In this document: positions 1 through 11,322 of the stretch, piece by piece
Position numbering within the stretch: position 1 is the first letter of the stretch
Layout: every line of letters begins with the position of its first letter
Source of the DNA: Membranipora membranacea
Taxonomy: Eukaryota > Bryozoa > Gymnolaemata > Cheilostomatida > Membraniporidae
DNA: 64,000 nucleotides
Direction: 5' to 3'
NCBI GenBank assembly: GCA_914767715.1
Contig: OU612066.1
Location: forward strand, 12,035,001 to 12,099,000
The notes under the pieces: generated by a model
What the model saw: the letters and a program-made list of their open reading frames with translations, nothing else
Databases searched by the model: none
Told to the model about the DNA's origin: nothing
Program-made: the position numbers and the translations under genes

Positions 1-1197
1 GTCAACCAATATTTTAATTAGTGAAACATAATTAGATTATTCCTCTGTGCCTTCTATCCGCCATGTGAGACTTTGATATAACAAAGAGATAAAGAACTCA
101 ATCACTCAGTTAGAGAATCTCACTTCTGTCAGATGAAAGCATGAATGAAATGATGGCTAACCTACAGCACAACTACCATGATGCCTACCTGGATGATGTT
201 TGCTAAATTCCGAATCATTCCGCGTATTGTTACTGTCGATGAAGTCGAATAAAGAAAAGCCTGTTGTCTCTTTATTGTAGAAGTTTTACACTAACCATGT
301 AATAAACACTGTACTCTGAGGTCTCTCAAAATGCTTGAACAATAGAATCAATCGACATTTTATACCATCTCTAGGCAAAATCCTTATGTTTGAGCCACCA
401 CAAATGTGCTCATTTTTTGCAAAAACACATATAAACCCTTCTAACCTCTCTTATAATATTAATATTATGCTCAAATTAAAACTAGAAATCTGATTGGGCC
501 TAGCTCAGCTTCAGTGTTACGCTTTTACCATAAATGTATTAGTTGATGTATAGGTTTTTGGATTTTACATAACAACGTCATCACTTTCATCAGAATTCAA
601 TATTAGCAAGACCATTGTCTTGTCATGGGAGAGGACATGATATGGTTTAAGACCATACTCTCCAAAGAACGAATGTTTAATACCCAACTAAGGCCTTCAA
701 ACACAGTTTGAGATAAATGTGCGATTTTCTAAACGTGATGTGTTTTACTTGTTGAACCTTTATTTGAGTCTAACATGAATTTAAGAGGAAAACTGTATCT
801 TAATCCCAACAATACCATGTATCTCTTGCACATGAATCTATGGCAGTAAGCCGCAGTTTTGGAAACCTGCTTCCAAAAGCACAGAGTAAACTCTTCTTTC
901 CTCCGACTGGAAACAGAATAAGCAATGTATTACAAATGAAATGGAAAATATATGTTCACTTATTACATCAATAAGCCCATAAACTAATCTTAATTAACAA
1001 AATATTTTATTTGAAAGGGTTTTCTATCTCTCCCTAGAGCTGAAACTTTCTATTTGTTTGATGCTAAGGAGAAATGTATATTGAGCTTCTGACTTGAAAG
1101 GATGGATTGGCTATAGGTAAATCAGCTTTCTACATAGCAAGGTCATAATTGGCCACGTTCTGTTTTGTATGGTGGTTCCTCTGTAATTATAACTTAC
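1..1197. other. Left edge, probable intron or 3' part of the signal-peptide gene
   Basis: AT-rich sequence without a clear gene. On the minus strand about 184-270 is open in more than one frame and ends at a good donor (CAG|GTAGGC), so it may be a further exon of the signal-peptide gene, but the acceptor that would keep phase is poor. Nothing else is seen. Confidence 0.3.
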
Positions 1198-4100
1198 TGC
1201 GGTGTTTGATGAGTCTGAAGTCGCCAAGTCCGACAACACCGTAGTACATTCCACCATAATCATCGATTCTTTGGAGCTCAAACACGTTAACATCACATAT
1301 CGATACAATGGGTAAAGGCTTTTCTCGACTTGGCTGGGAGAAAATTAAAGAGGAATTTCATAATGTATGCCTTTAGTGACCTTTTAGCCTATGATAATCA
1401 TGTGTAAGACCAGTTGTGGCATCAAAACAGCTAGCAAGTAGCTTTGCTTGGAGTTACATGAGCTCTCAAAATGTAGGGAGTATCTTCTTCCCCAGTCATC
1501 CACCATTAGTGATGACAAAAGTTTACCCTCACCAATCAGGTGCCTTTAACATCTAGCTGAGAACCAAGATTTTTATTAGTGTTGGATCTCAGCTAGATTT
1601 TAAAGGCACCTGATTGGTGAGGGTAAACTTTTGTCATCACTTATGGTGGATGGCTGGGGAAGAAGATACTCCCTACATTTTGAGAGCTCATATAACTCCA
1701 TGCAAAGCTACTGGCTAGATATGTTGATGCCACAACTCTCTATTTAAATTTTTGACTGGTGGCTTTGTTGGGCAAAGCCCAGCTGTGGCAGCAGTGGTTT
1801 AAGTTCCTTGGTGAATATAAATAAAGGCAATTTTGACCAGACCTTTGTTTATAAATTAAAGTTACATGAAAATATGTTTCTCTTTTCATTGCATTCTTTT
1901 ATTTTCCCTTTTGATATCTTAATCTACAGAAACTTTCACGTCTGTTTTAGGGATAATATGAGATGGGACTGGAGGCTGGGATTCGGAGAAAGACGAGGGA
2001 GGAAAGGTTTGGATTATTATTGCCGTAAATAAATGTTAAAAAAATCATATCGATGTTTTATACTAAAATATTCCTTTTGCAGGGCATCAAAGAGGGTTGC
2101 ACAAATTTTCCTTCCTCTTCCTTCCTGTTTTCAAACAATGTTGGTATTTAGAAGATTCATACCAAAGACCTCCTTACCGTTGCGATAACCTTGTAACCAG
2201 ATGAAGATTCTGTCAATTGTCCACGAGAGTACATTGAATAACCACCGACCCATTTTTCATTGTAAATGTGTATGATGAAGAAAAGTCTGTTGTCTCCAGG
2301 TAGTTCATACCTATCAAAGCTTACAAATTCATCTTTACTCTCTAAAACACGATTGATTTATGAAAGGTCCTAGGTTACTGTAAAATAGAGTAAATCTATG
2401 ATATAGTATGAAAGTTCTGCTATGTTGCTCCTGAATACATGCCAAACACCAGAATTTGTGAATATTTTTTTTCATCATAGTATGCTTTCTAATGTCTGGT
2501 CATTTTTCTTCTGTATTTTCCATAAGTTAATTGCCACAGAATTTAAACCACTCTTGTCAGATTCATTATTTCAATGGTTTATGTGAGAGTATGAACAATT
2601 TTATCTTATCTTAAGCGGCCTGTGAAATTGACCTGAAATCTATTCCTGTTAGCCTACAAAACTTAAAGGGCAACCAGGTTTTCAAACGAGTTCTTATTGA
2701 TTAATAGCAGATTGCACTTTCTGCATGGGGAAAAAGACAAAATCTAATTCGGATGATTATTCAGCAAGAATTCTTGTGAAACATTTCATTCATCAGGTAC
2801 TCAAACTCAGCTAAAATAGAATTCCACAGAGCAGTTTCCTGTTCCTATTATTAATTAGCCTGTGCTCTATCACCATTACAGCAATGTCTTGGAACCTCCC
2901 CTAAACTGAATTGGTACCCAGCTTAGAGTCAGCAACTGCTTTGAGTTTTGCATCGCGTAATGCATAAAGCTCTTTGCATTGCTGCGAAACCTTGGTTGCC
3001 CTTTAATAACGAAAGAAGAAAACTTTAGAGTTAGAATATATTGACAGCAAAGATTTTTGCTGTTGTAGCATTAGAGGCAAGAAGTATGTACCAGTTTATC
3101 CAATTTTTGTGGTGGTCTGTAGTACAAGATTGCTAAAATCTCAATTATTTTATTTACCAAATTCCTGAGGGTGTCTTTTTGTTATCAATATTAACTCTTT
3201 AGATACTGCAGCGAAGGAGGCTTGGACAAGAGGATAACCAATATCCCATTTTCGCAGCCTGTAGTAACTCGTTACTCTCTCTTCTTTTATCCTTAGTTCG
3301 GGGCAGGCATCACAGAGGGCTGTCAATATACAGTACTTATGAACTACATGATACTGAAACTGTGAGACAAACACTGCCTAGCTTGTACTTTTTCACAGCC
3401 CAACCCCAAACCCCTACACCTCTCATTCAATAAAATGGCACGTTGGAGGATTGTCAATGCATTCGTTTTTATCAAAACACATCATGGTAAAAATAATCAG
3501 CTACTTCATTACTAATGCCTAGTTTGATCTGTCTTATCATCAAATGTAATCAAAGCAGGGATTTAGGGCATTGTCATTGTTTTTGCAAGATGAGCTAAAC
3601 TAATTTTAAATGCAAGTTTTCATTGGGTACAGCTTCAAGCTATACAACATTTTGTGTCAGTACAATGGTTATTAGGTGGACCAAAAACTGCATGCATATA
3701 TTCATATCCTGATATTTAACTATATGCGGTATCAACTACTTTTTGCCAAAAGCTCATTAACAACGATAAAATGGATTCATATCACTGCTCCCATTGGGTT
3801 GGCTTTTGATGAAGATTATGATGTGGCCTAACAAGTAACCAAAGTGTAGGCTACTAGAAATCAATATCTATAGCCTTACTATACTATGAGGCTGCTTGCA
3901 CAGATTCACACTAGCATGAGACTATTAACCTGCAGTCATTGAATTCCATATCTGGAATAGCATCATTAGCTTTCTTTTGCAAAACAAAGGGCTTGCAAAA
4001 ATAGCCAGTCCCTAGTAGCAATCTAGAAATGCCCTAATCATCGACACTGTAGGGGTATAATTACTGTTTGCAATTTTGTAAACAAGACAATTTCTCAGGC

Positions 4101-4419
4101 TTATTATTCATGCTACTAGGGACAGCCAATCAGATAACAGTCAGATGAGTCCCTGTGTTTAGTGTCCTATACCGTATAACGCTATGATACTATTTCCATT
4201 CTAAGAGAAGAATCTAATTCAGTGCCTGCAGTCTTTTATCAGGACATAACCCATAAATTTGTTTGTCAGGGATTTTTATTAACCAAAGATTATGAATTTA
4301 CTAACAGCAAAACCTAAAAAGACTAGAAAGTATTTTCTATACGCTTGTTGGATTCAATAATGCACAGGCTTACCTAGTATTGCTATAAAGTAAAGAAGAA
4401 TTTCTCTCGTAGTAGACAT
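1198..4419 (-). CDS. Unrecognised signal-peptide protein, 5' part (exons on minus strand, runs off left edge)
   Basis: Tentative model built from splice signals and phase. Exon 1 is 4374-4419: ATG in a good AAAATG context, then 15 residues starting MSTTREILLYFIAIL, a short hydrophobic signal-peptide-like stretch, ending in phase 1 at GTAAGC. A candidate exon 2 is 3930-4011 (TGYFCKPFVLQKK..., phase 1 to 2). At least one joining exon is missing. Then 3158-3359 (phase 0 to 1), 2178-2341 (phase 1 to 0; contains DNRLFFIIHIYNEKW and GGYSMYSRG) and 1198-1333 (phase 0 to 1; contains VFELQRIDDYGGMYYG). These last three join in frame and have strong acceptors and GTAAGT-like donors. Exons 3158-3359 and 1198-1333 share a pattern (aromatic-x-L-x-R/K-x-D..., ending near KR/KHR), so the protein may repeat a module of about 95-120 residues. 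The D-x-G-x-Y-like stretch recalls an Ig fold, but the usual cysteines are absent. I do not recognise the gene. A further exon may lie at about 184-270. Confidence 0.5.
1412..1737. repeat. Foldback (hairpin) element, about 150-bp arms
   Basis: An almost perfect inverted repeat. The left arm starts AGTTGTGGCATC at 1412 and the right arm ends GATGCCACAACT at 1737. The arms read through CTCACCAATCAGGTGCCTTT and its complement and meet around a loop near 1565-1590. No open frame lies inside. I see no clear target-site duplication. It looks like a foldback MITE in an intron of the minus-strand gene. Confidence 0.85.
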
Positions 4420-5239
4420 TTTAAATAGTGTTGTGTGTAGACTGGCTGAACTTATTTGAACAAGTAGCAAGTAGCTCAAACTTGAAATATCAATTCATTA
4501 AAATAAAGGGTGATAAAAATTCATTGGCCTTTCTTCAGTACATTGGATATGGTGAGCTATATATAGGGAATGAATTAGGCTTCATAGGTACTTTTCTTGT
4601 TTAAGTATCCATTGTTAGCGTTTGAGGAGATTAAAAACCAGTTGAGGTCTGCAGCTTCTGGCAATATCAGATAAATTCTGGCATGTTGTCCGCACACGAG
4701 TAATGGTGCTAATGTTTTAACAAACAGTCGTAAAACGTAAAGGAAATGTACTAGGTAATGGTGCAAATTTGAAATTTTTTGTGTGAATGGCGTTTTGATC
4801 ATTTTCACGTCGGTTGATGCTGATAGGAAAGCGAACTCCACAGTGTATAGATTATCTGTTTATTACCTGTCTAGAACTTAATAATCGCTGGATATAAAAA
4901 AAACTTCACATTTTTCTGATTCACAAAACCTCAGTGTGTTAGCCATAAGAGAGTAAAGTGAGATTGGCCTGTGGAAAAGAGAAATTAGTTTCAGGCTTGT
5001 GATTAGGAGCTTGTGACCTGACAGATGGGAGCATTGCTGTTTTTGCCAGGATTTCCTTAACAAAGGGCAGGTGAGTTGTGAAAATGAGCTTCACTGGGTA
5101 GACCTTGTGACTAACACATAAGTACATTCTGAAGATTAATTGTTTCTCAATAACCCAAAATTCTCTGAACATCTGCATACAACAAGCAGTGTAGGAAGTT
5201 TATTTTTCATCTGTGTTTGATTGGCAGCTTCATCATTTC

Positions 5240-8030
5240 CCATAAATGCCAGACAATTTCACACCTATAATCTTAACAAACAAATTTATTGGCTCAATGT
5301 AAACTTTGATGACTTGATGTTGTCTGGGTAGAACTAAGCCAGTACAAAAACATTGTATATGTAGATAATTATTAACACCGCCATTCCTACATTGTCACTG
5401 CCAGGGAAGTTTTTTTTTTCGGAGATTAATGGCAAATTAATCCTTAAATATTAAGCTGCTTTTCGACCACAGTGCATTTTTATTAGCAGTTTTTTGCAGG
5501 TTAATTTTGTTCATAGCCTCCCATTGGGTTATTCTTATTCTTGAAGACAAAGGGATTGTCATCAAAGATTATTCATTTCACAATTAATCCTCTATTTAAC
5601 ATCTGCAATTACGTAAATGCTACTTGTGATTTCCTCCTTATTTATTGTTTAACAAACCAATAGTGATAGGCTCACCTGAGAAGCTATACAATAATTTATT
5701 TCGCTCACTTAGCTGTTGTGGTTTCTATAAAATAGACTTTTTGCATGTATGTCACATCTACTCCAGGTACTAGGATGCGTTTTCTCTTCGGTGTCCAGCG
5801 TAATTTATTGTTGTGCTTGCACATATCTCAGTGTGTATGGCAATTGGCATTCTCTTAACATGTTGATATTGTAATGCCACAAACGCACCTGCAGCCATTT
5901 GAGCAATTACTCTTGTGCTGTGACGAGATGGTTCTCGATATGAATAAGAAAACAAATATACCACACCTATGTTATACTTATACTTCTCTATATCGTCAGT
6001 CTAGTGCTCAATTTATACTTTTTCTTATGGCATTGTTGTCTGTCAAACTCGGAGAAGGGTTGTCAACTGATATATTATGCCTAATTCCATGATGTCCGAT
6101 TGCCCTTTTATCTTTTTTCTATAGCAATAAATAATCGTAAATGCTATTACATTGTTAATCTTTATGTATTTCATACTTTTTGCATGACTATTCTGATGTA
6201 TGGACTGTTGTAAAATCAGCATATTAAACTAAATACAACAATATTTAATCAACTAAAATATTTTATCAGTTTCTGAGCATTTCATCCTGCTGTGATAATC
6301 ACCTACTCTACCACTACTAATGTCACATCCAAACTTCCTTCACTTACTCGCTGGTGGTAGTCTGACTAAAATTTTATATCGTAATTTTTTTGAAATTGTA
6401 AGTTTATAAATAAAAAAAAATTGCACATTACCAAATACATTGAAATATATAGGCAGCAATGGGCGAACTGATGCAAGAATTCACCTTATGCAAAAGCAGG
6501 TAACAGACTATGCAGTTTCACATGCAAATAAGGCTACATTTTGTACAACAACCCATTTATTTGTAATAATCATTCTCAAACATCACATTTCTCAAGGAGC
6601 CTTTTTATGCATTTTTGTTAATCCTTCATTCTTTTGTTGACATGGTCTGATTTATCTGATATGGACATTGATCGGTCAAAATAAAGTCAAATGCAAAAAT
6701 AAAACTTCGGGTGATTGTTGAGCATTGGGGAGACATGTTTATGCTTTTAACTTCTCTTCTATTGAATTTATCATCACATGTCACAATCCAAACCTCACAA
6801 TTTTCTAGTTCATTGGGAGCTCACGATATAAAGCATAGTCAATAATAGCTTTGATCGATCTAGATCTAGATATTCTCCTGGTGTTCATCATACTGACAGG
6901 CATAGAGGGCCCAATTTAAAAATGTTAGTTTTAGCCCAAAACTAGACTTTCGAATGTCATTGCTACTCAAGTATTAAAAAGAAAGTATTGAAATAAAAAA
7001 AATATAAAAAAAAAGGTAAAATATTTGGGAGGTTTGAACTGCGAAAATAACTAATAGAGATGATCACCATCGCAATTATTATTGTTTCCGACTCTTTTTT
7101 CATTATTAGTGTGTACTCAGGCAATAGTTGTCTGCGTGAGAATTCGTGGTGAGTCAGTCACAGTTCACCTAGCATAGACAAACCTCAAATTTCATCATCT
7201 CACAAACTTTTCCTCCCTACCACAAACATTGTTGAAGTTGAGGCCAATTGGGTTCCTTCCAATTTTTTTAAAGAGTCTCCTAGTTGAAACACCGTCCTGA
7301 TTATCATAAGTTTGATATCAGGAGGTGGTGTAGATCATTATCTTAGTCAATGTTTTGGCGTATTTTTAATAGGGAGATTGGTCTGAGCCCCACCTGACGG
7401 CACCTAGCTGTCGGTGGTATACACACCGCGAGATATGTGCAAGCAGAACAATAAATTACACTGGACACAGAAGAGACATCACATCCTAGTACCTGGAGTA
7501 GATGTGACATACATGCAAAAAAAATCAATTTTATAGAAACCACAACAGCTAAATGAGTGTAATAATATCTTCTATAGCTCCTGAGGTGAGCCTATTGTTG
7601 GTAAACAATGAATAAGAAGGAAATTACAAGTAGCTTTTACGTAATTGCAGATGTTTAATAGAGGATTAATTGTGAAATGAATAATCTTTCTTGACAATCC
7701 CTTTGTCTTTGGGATAAGGATTACCCAATAGGAGGGTATGAACAAAAATTCACCTGCGTTTTGCTATGTACACTAGCAAAAAACTGCTAATAACAATGTA
7801 CTGGGCGGTCCGAAAAGCAGCTTAATCTTTTAAGGATATGTTTGCCGTCAATCTCTGGAAAAAAAAACCTTTCTCTATCGGTGAATTTCAATGTAGGAAT
7901 AATTAATAATTATTCATAGACAAAGTTTTTGTACTGGCCGTTTAGTTCTAACCGTGCAACATCGAAGACTATGTTGAGCCAATAATTACATTTTTGAGAT
8001 ATTTTGTGAAATTGCCGTGAGAGTTTATGG
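5240..8030. repeat. Large inverted-repeat structure, arms of about 600 bp
   Basis: The arm at about 5240-5845 is the diverged reverse complement of about 7415-8030. Matching landmarks are the GCACATATCTC/GAGATATGTGC, GACAAAGGGATTG/CAATCCCTTTGTC and GGCTCAAT/ATTGAGCC-like blocks, in opposite order. The 1.57-kb middle (about 5846-7414) is AT-rich, and I see no transposase or other protein in it. It is either an old long-TIR or foldback DNA element or an inverted duplication. The outer ends are not sharply defined. Confidence 0.75.
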
Positions 8031-9530
8031 AACCAGGCCTGTAAAAAGCCAGTTAGCGGTGGTCCGCTTTTCATCTGCTTGCACCTTTTCCATTGCGAAG
8101 TGTTATGACAAAGTCACACCACTACAGCAGTACATATCCCAACCAACCCACCATAGCATAATACTGGGAGCGATCATGTGTGATGTATCAATAGTATATG
8201 ATAAACAAGAGAACTCTTCTAGGGGACCAGAGTTGTTATCTTATGCTTCCGCCCCAATCCTGTATCGTATGTGTATGGAGATGTTATAATCACTGATATA
8301 TATATTCAAAATTCATATCAATGATATGAATTCATATCAATGGTTATAATTTATACCCAGGGTAGAACCAGCTCACATATTGGCTACTTTAGTTAGCTCG
8401 TGTTCTTTATTGATCAAGATCACTAAACTAAAGCCATAATAATCTGAGCCCAGCAGACTCTTGCCTGACGCCCCCCCCCCCCCCAGGCTGGAGAAGCCAT
8501 ATTAGCCTTATCAATGGGCTTTCTCTTTCTCTTATATAATTTTTCTTCTCATTTAGCCTAAAAACTACCTGTGTGATGCAATCAATTCTTTTTTTTGAGG
8601 ACAAACTATGAAGCTCATGATGTGATCCGATCGAGGAAACAAAGTAGCAAGGGTTTGGTTGCAATATCTTTTTATATTTGCATTAAAAGTGTGGGAGAAA
8701 TTGTGAGTTTGAAAAGAGAAGATCACCTTTTTGACAAAGAGCCAAAATTGAGCCTTGATTCATTCAAATTGGTCATAATTGCGCAGAAGTGATCGAATAC
8801 CTGAAAACTTGGCCAACCAGCAATAAAAAAGAGTAAATTTAAAATGACAAAGTAGGTCATTAAGACATATTTGTGGGCGTTACTCCAAGGAGTTACAAGG
8901 GACTCTTCGGTTACTCATATCACAGAGTCGCCTGCAAGCAATATGGCTCTGAGTTAGGTTACGTTAACTATTAGCTAGGGTAGTCAGGCTGCTCCTGTGT
9001 GCATCTCAATTTACTCAATCCAAGCATTTGGAGTTACATATCTCTGTAGGTGTGAGGTTTTTCTTTCTGAAGTCTATTGTGTGAAACCAAATTGAAAGCA
9101 TCTCTTCAAATCATACCTGACAAGTCTCCCTTTTTGGTAGGGAGGCTCCCAGCTTTTTGGGTCTTTTTCCACCCCCTCCCTATCTCCCTTTTTTCAGCTT
9201 CCTTTAACCAGAAAACTTTTTAAGCATCTTTTTGCAAGGCAAACAATGTTTTCCTACCTCAGCAGTGCATATAACTATGTAATTGCTTATTGCAATTACT
9301 GCCTGTATGTAAAAACAGGTAAAATGGCGCAAAACATAGCATGAAAGCTCAAGTTTTGGCTTAGAAATATGACAAACGAGGGCTGAATTGCGCCGACACT
9401 GCGGGGCACAGAGCCGTATTCCGAGTTGGGGAGTTTGTCCGCGGAAACCTCCTGATTTCTGGGTCTACCTACTTGTCATGTATGCTTCAAATTCTCTAAA
9501 GATTAAAAGCAAAGTATACCTAGCACTCAC

Positions 9531-9704
9531 CGATTGTATGATGTATTTGAGTTAGAGTTTTGCTGAACTGTTGCAAAAACTAGTTTGTATATTGGTCGCA
9601 TGTTGAGAGAATTGGCCCATCGATTTAATTGCCTTACAATCAAATATTCAGTATGAAATCCATAGACAAAGCACACTAATTGTCTATGATGAAATCTGTG
9701 GCCT
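9531..9704 (-). CDS. Doubtful single exon, unrecognised
   Basis: An open stretch of 174 bases between a usable acceptor (TTCTAG) and a good donor (CG|GTGAGT) on the minus strand, phase 2 to phase 2. It codes for a stretch containing FHHRQLVCFVYGFH. The beta-strand-like pattern around the cysteine resembles the first-half exon of the signal-peptide gene at 2178-2341, so it could belong to a related gene. I found no partner exon that joins it in frame. Confidence 0.25.
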
Positions 9705-10569
9705 CTAGAATCAAGCATCTCCATGACAATTTACTATGGGAGTCCTCTAAACTCTAATTAATGCAACCTGATTGAAAAATTCATGTCTTAACAAAGCCCT
9801 AAACTATAAACAAAAACACAAGAACTCAATTCAACCAGGGAGGATTCAACCGAATTAAGGTTTGTAGTTGCGCAACTAATAAGAAGGAACAGACAACTCT
9901 GCTAAGAAATAGGACACTTTTGGCGCGTACTAGGGAGAGTTGGTCTCACAGGAATCCGCAGCCAATTATGAAACTACTCAATGTTCAGATGCGGACAGGT
10001 GGACAGTGTGGTGGACTGCATTAGCTTTGCTAGTGTGAAATAGTAATATTGACTTAAACTTGTATTTTATATTCATCCATAAAGTGAAGAAAAATTGAGA
10101 TGATTAATTTGCTGATTTTATTACTGAAGATGAAAAACTTACTGACCCAGGTCATCTCACTTTTTAGCGTGGTGCTTAACTCGTAATTATGGGCTAATTG
10201 GTCCACCCAACTGATTTATATTAATGGATTAGTTAGATCAACATATCTGACCCTGAACAAGCATATGGCAATTTATGTATGATTGATGGAAACAATTCTC
10301 ATCTTTGATTGGCCCAAAAGTTCAGTAATGCTACACCCAACCCCTTGTAAGTAATTGTCAAGTAGCTTGCCTGAGTTATTGAAGGTTGATAGTGTTACTG
10401 GGTTGTCAGTCAATGTATAGCGTTAAAGCTGAAAGAATTATAGCCAGATCAAACAAATGACACTAAGTTATATACATATTTAATTTCTCCAGAAATAGCC
10501 ATTCTGTGTATTTGACCACTTATCCAGGAATTCATATCAATGGTCCACCCTTGTCCACCAGCTTCTTAC

Positions 10570-10730
10570 TTTTACACTATATCCATCAATGTCTCCTATC
10601 AAATTATTGAAAACTGTTAGATCTGCTTGTTTTGAAAGCTCCTTGCAGGTCACATGACTTTTCATGACATGATGATATTTCAGTCTAATGAAAACACGGC
10701 TGTTGTGATAGTAGATTTCATGGTACGGAC
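10570..10730 (-). pseudogene. Possible relic exon related to the 2178-2341 exon
   Basis: Open minus-strand frame with EIYYHNSRVFIRLKYHH and a phase-0 donor (GTAAGA), the same end phase as exon 2178-2341. A TAA stop lies in the same frame just before the open stretch and after the best upstream acceptor, so it looks like a broken exon or a chance frame. Confidence 0.22.
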
Positions 10731-11322
10731 CAAATTAGCTACGAACTTCATGAATTCCCATGTGCAACACCCATCTGTGGATCGCTATAACACACCCATG
10801 TATGTTGGTGTAGCAAATGGAGATGCTTGACTTAGGAATAACTGTATTATACTCTTTTCATGTTGCATTGCAGATTGCGTCAATTTCATTCGGTTTATCA
10901 AAGTGCTTGCTCAACAAGCATTAAAAATACACCATAGCCTTCAAACACAAGGCTGAAAGTCTCAGAAGAGATCGCCCAGAAAAATCTCTTCTATAACATT
11001 GACTGTCCAAAACATTAGGTACTTATTACCACATCAGAAATAAAAGGCTTTCGTGGCTATCAACCATAAAATAACGCCTTTGCTTTAAAAAAAACTACAG
11101 TCAACTTTCAATCATTTGCGAATCAAACTACTGCACAAAAATGATATCAACCTGGGGCTCAACGACAAATTTTGATATAGAGAAAAAGAAAACGGGGATT
11201 AAAACTTGTGTAATATGTTAATGCACATTGTTTGGGCTATAGACTTGAAAGAAAATAAATACTCTGTGTTACTAGACTAAACATTGCTAAACTTAGCTAC
11301 CGTAGTTTAGTTATTTCTGCTG

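Larger units (their letters stand above)
8031..11322. other. Non-coding region with no firm gene
   Basis: AT-rich spacer downstream of the TMCC gene. It holds a homopolymer C run near 8470-8484, an AT-rich palindromic patch near 8300-8345 and the two doubtful exons listed separately. I see no RNA gene or transposase. The TMCC polyadenylation site is unclear; one candidate lies at 10117-10122. Confidence 0.4.

Noticed and set aside
4575-5178. Minus-strand open frames of 60-90 codons
   Set aside because: They lie upstream of the signal-peptide start codon at 4417-4419 and have no good acceptor-donor pair in a compatible phase.
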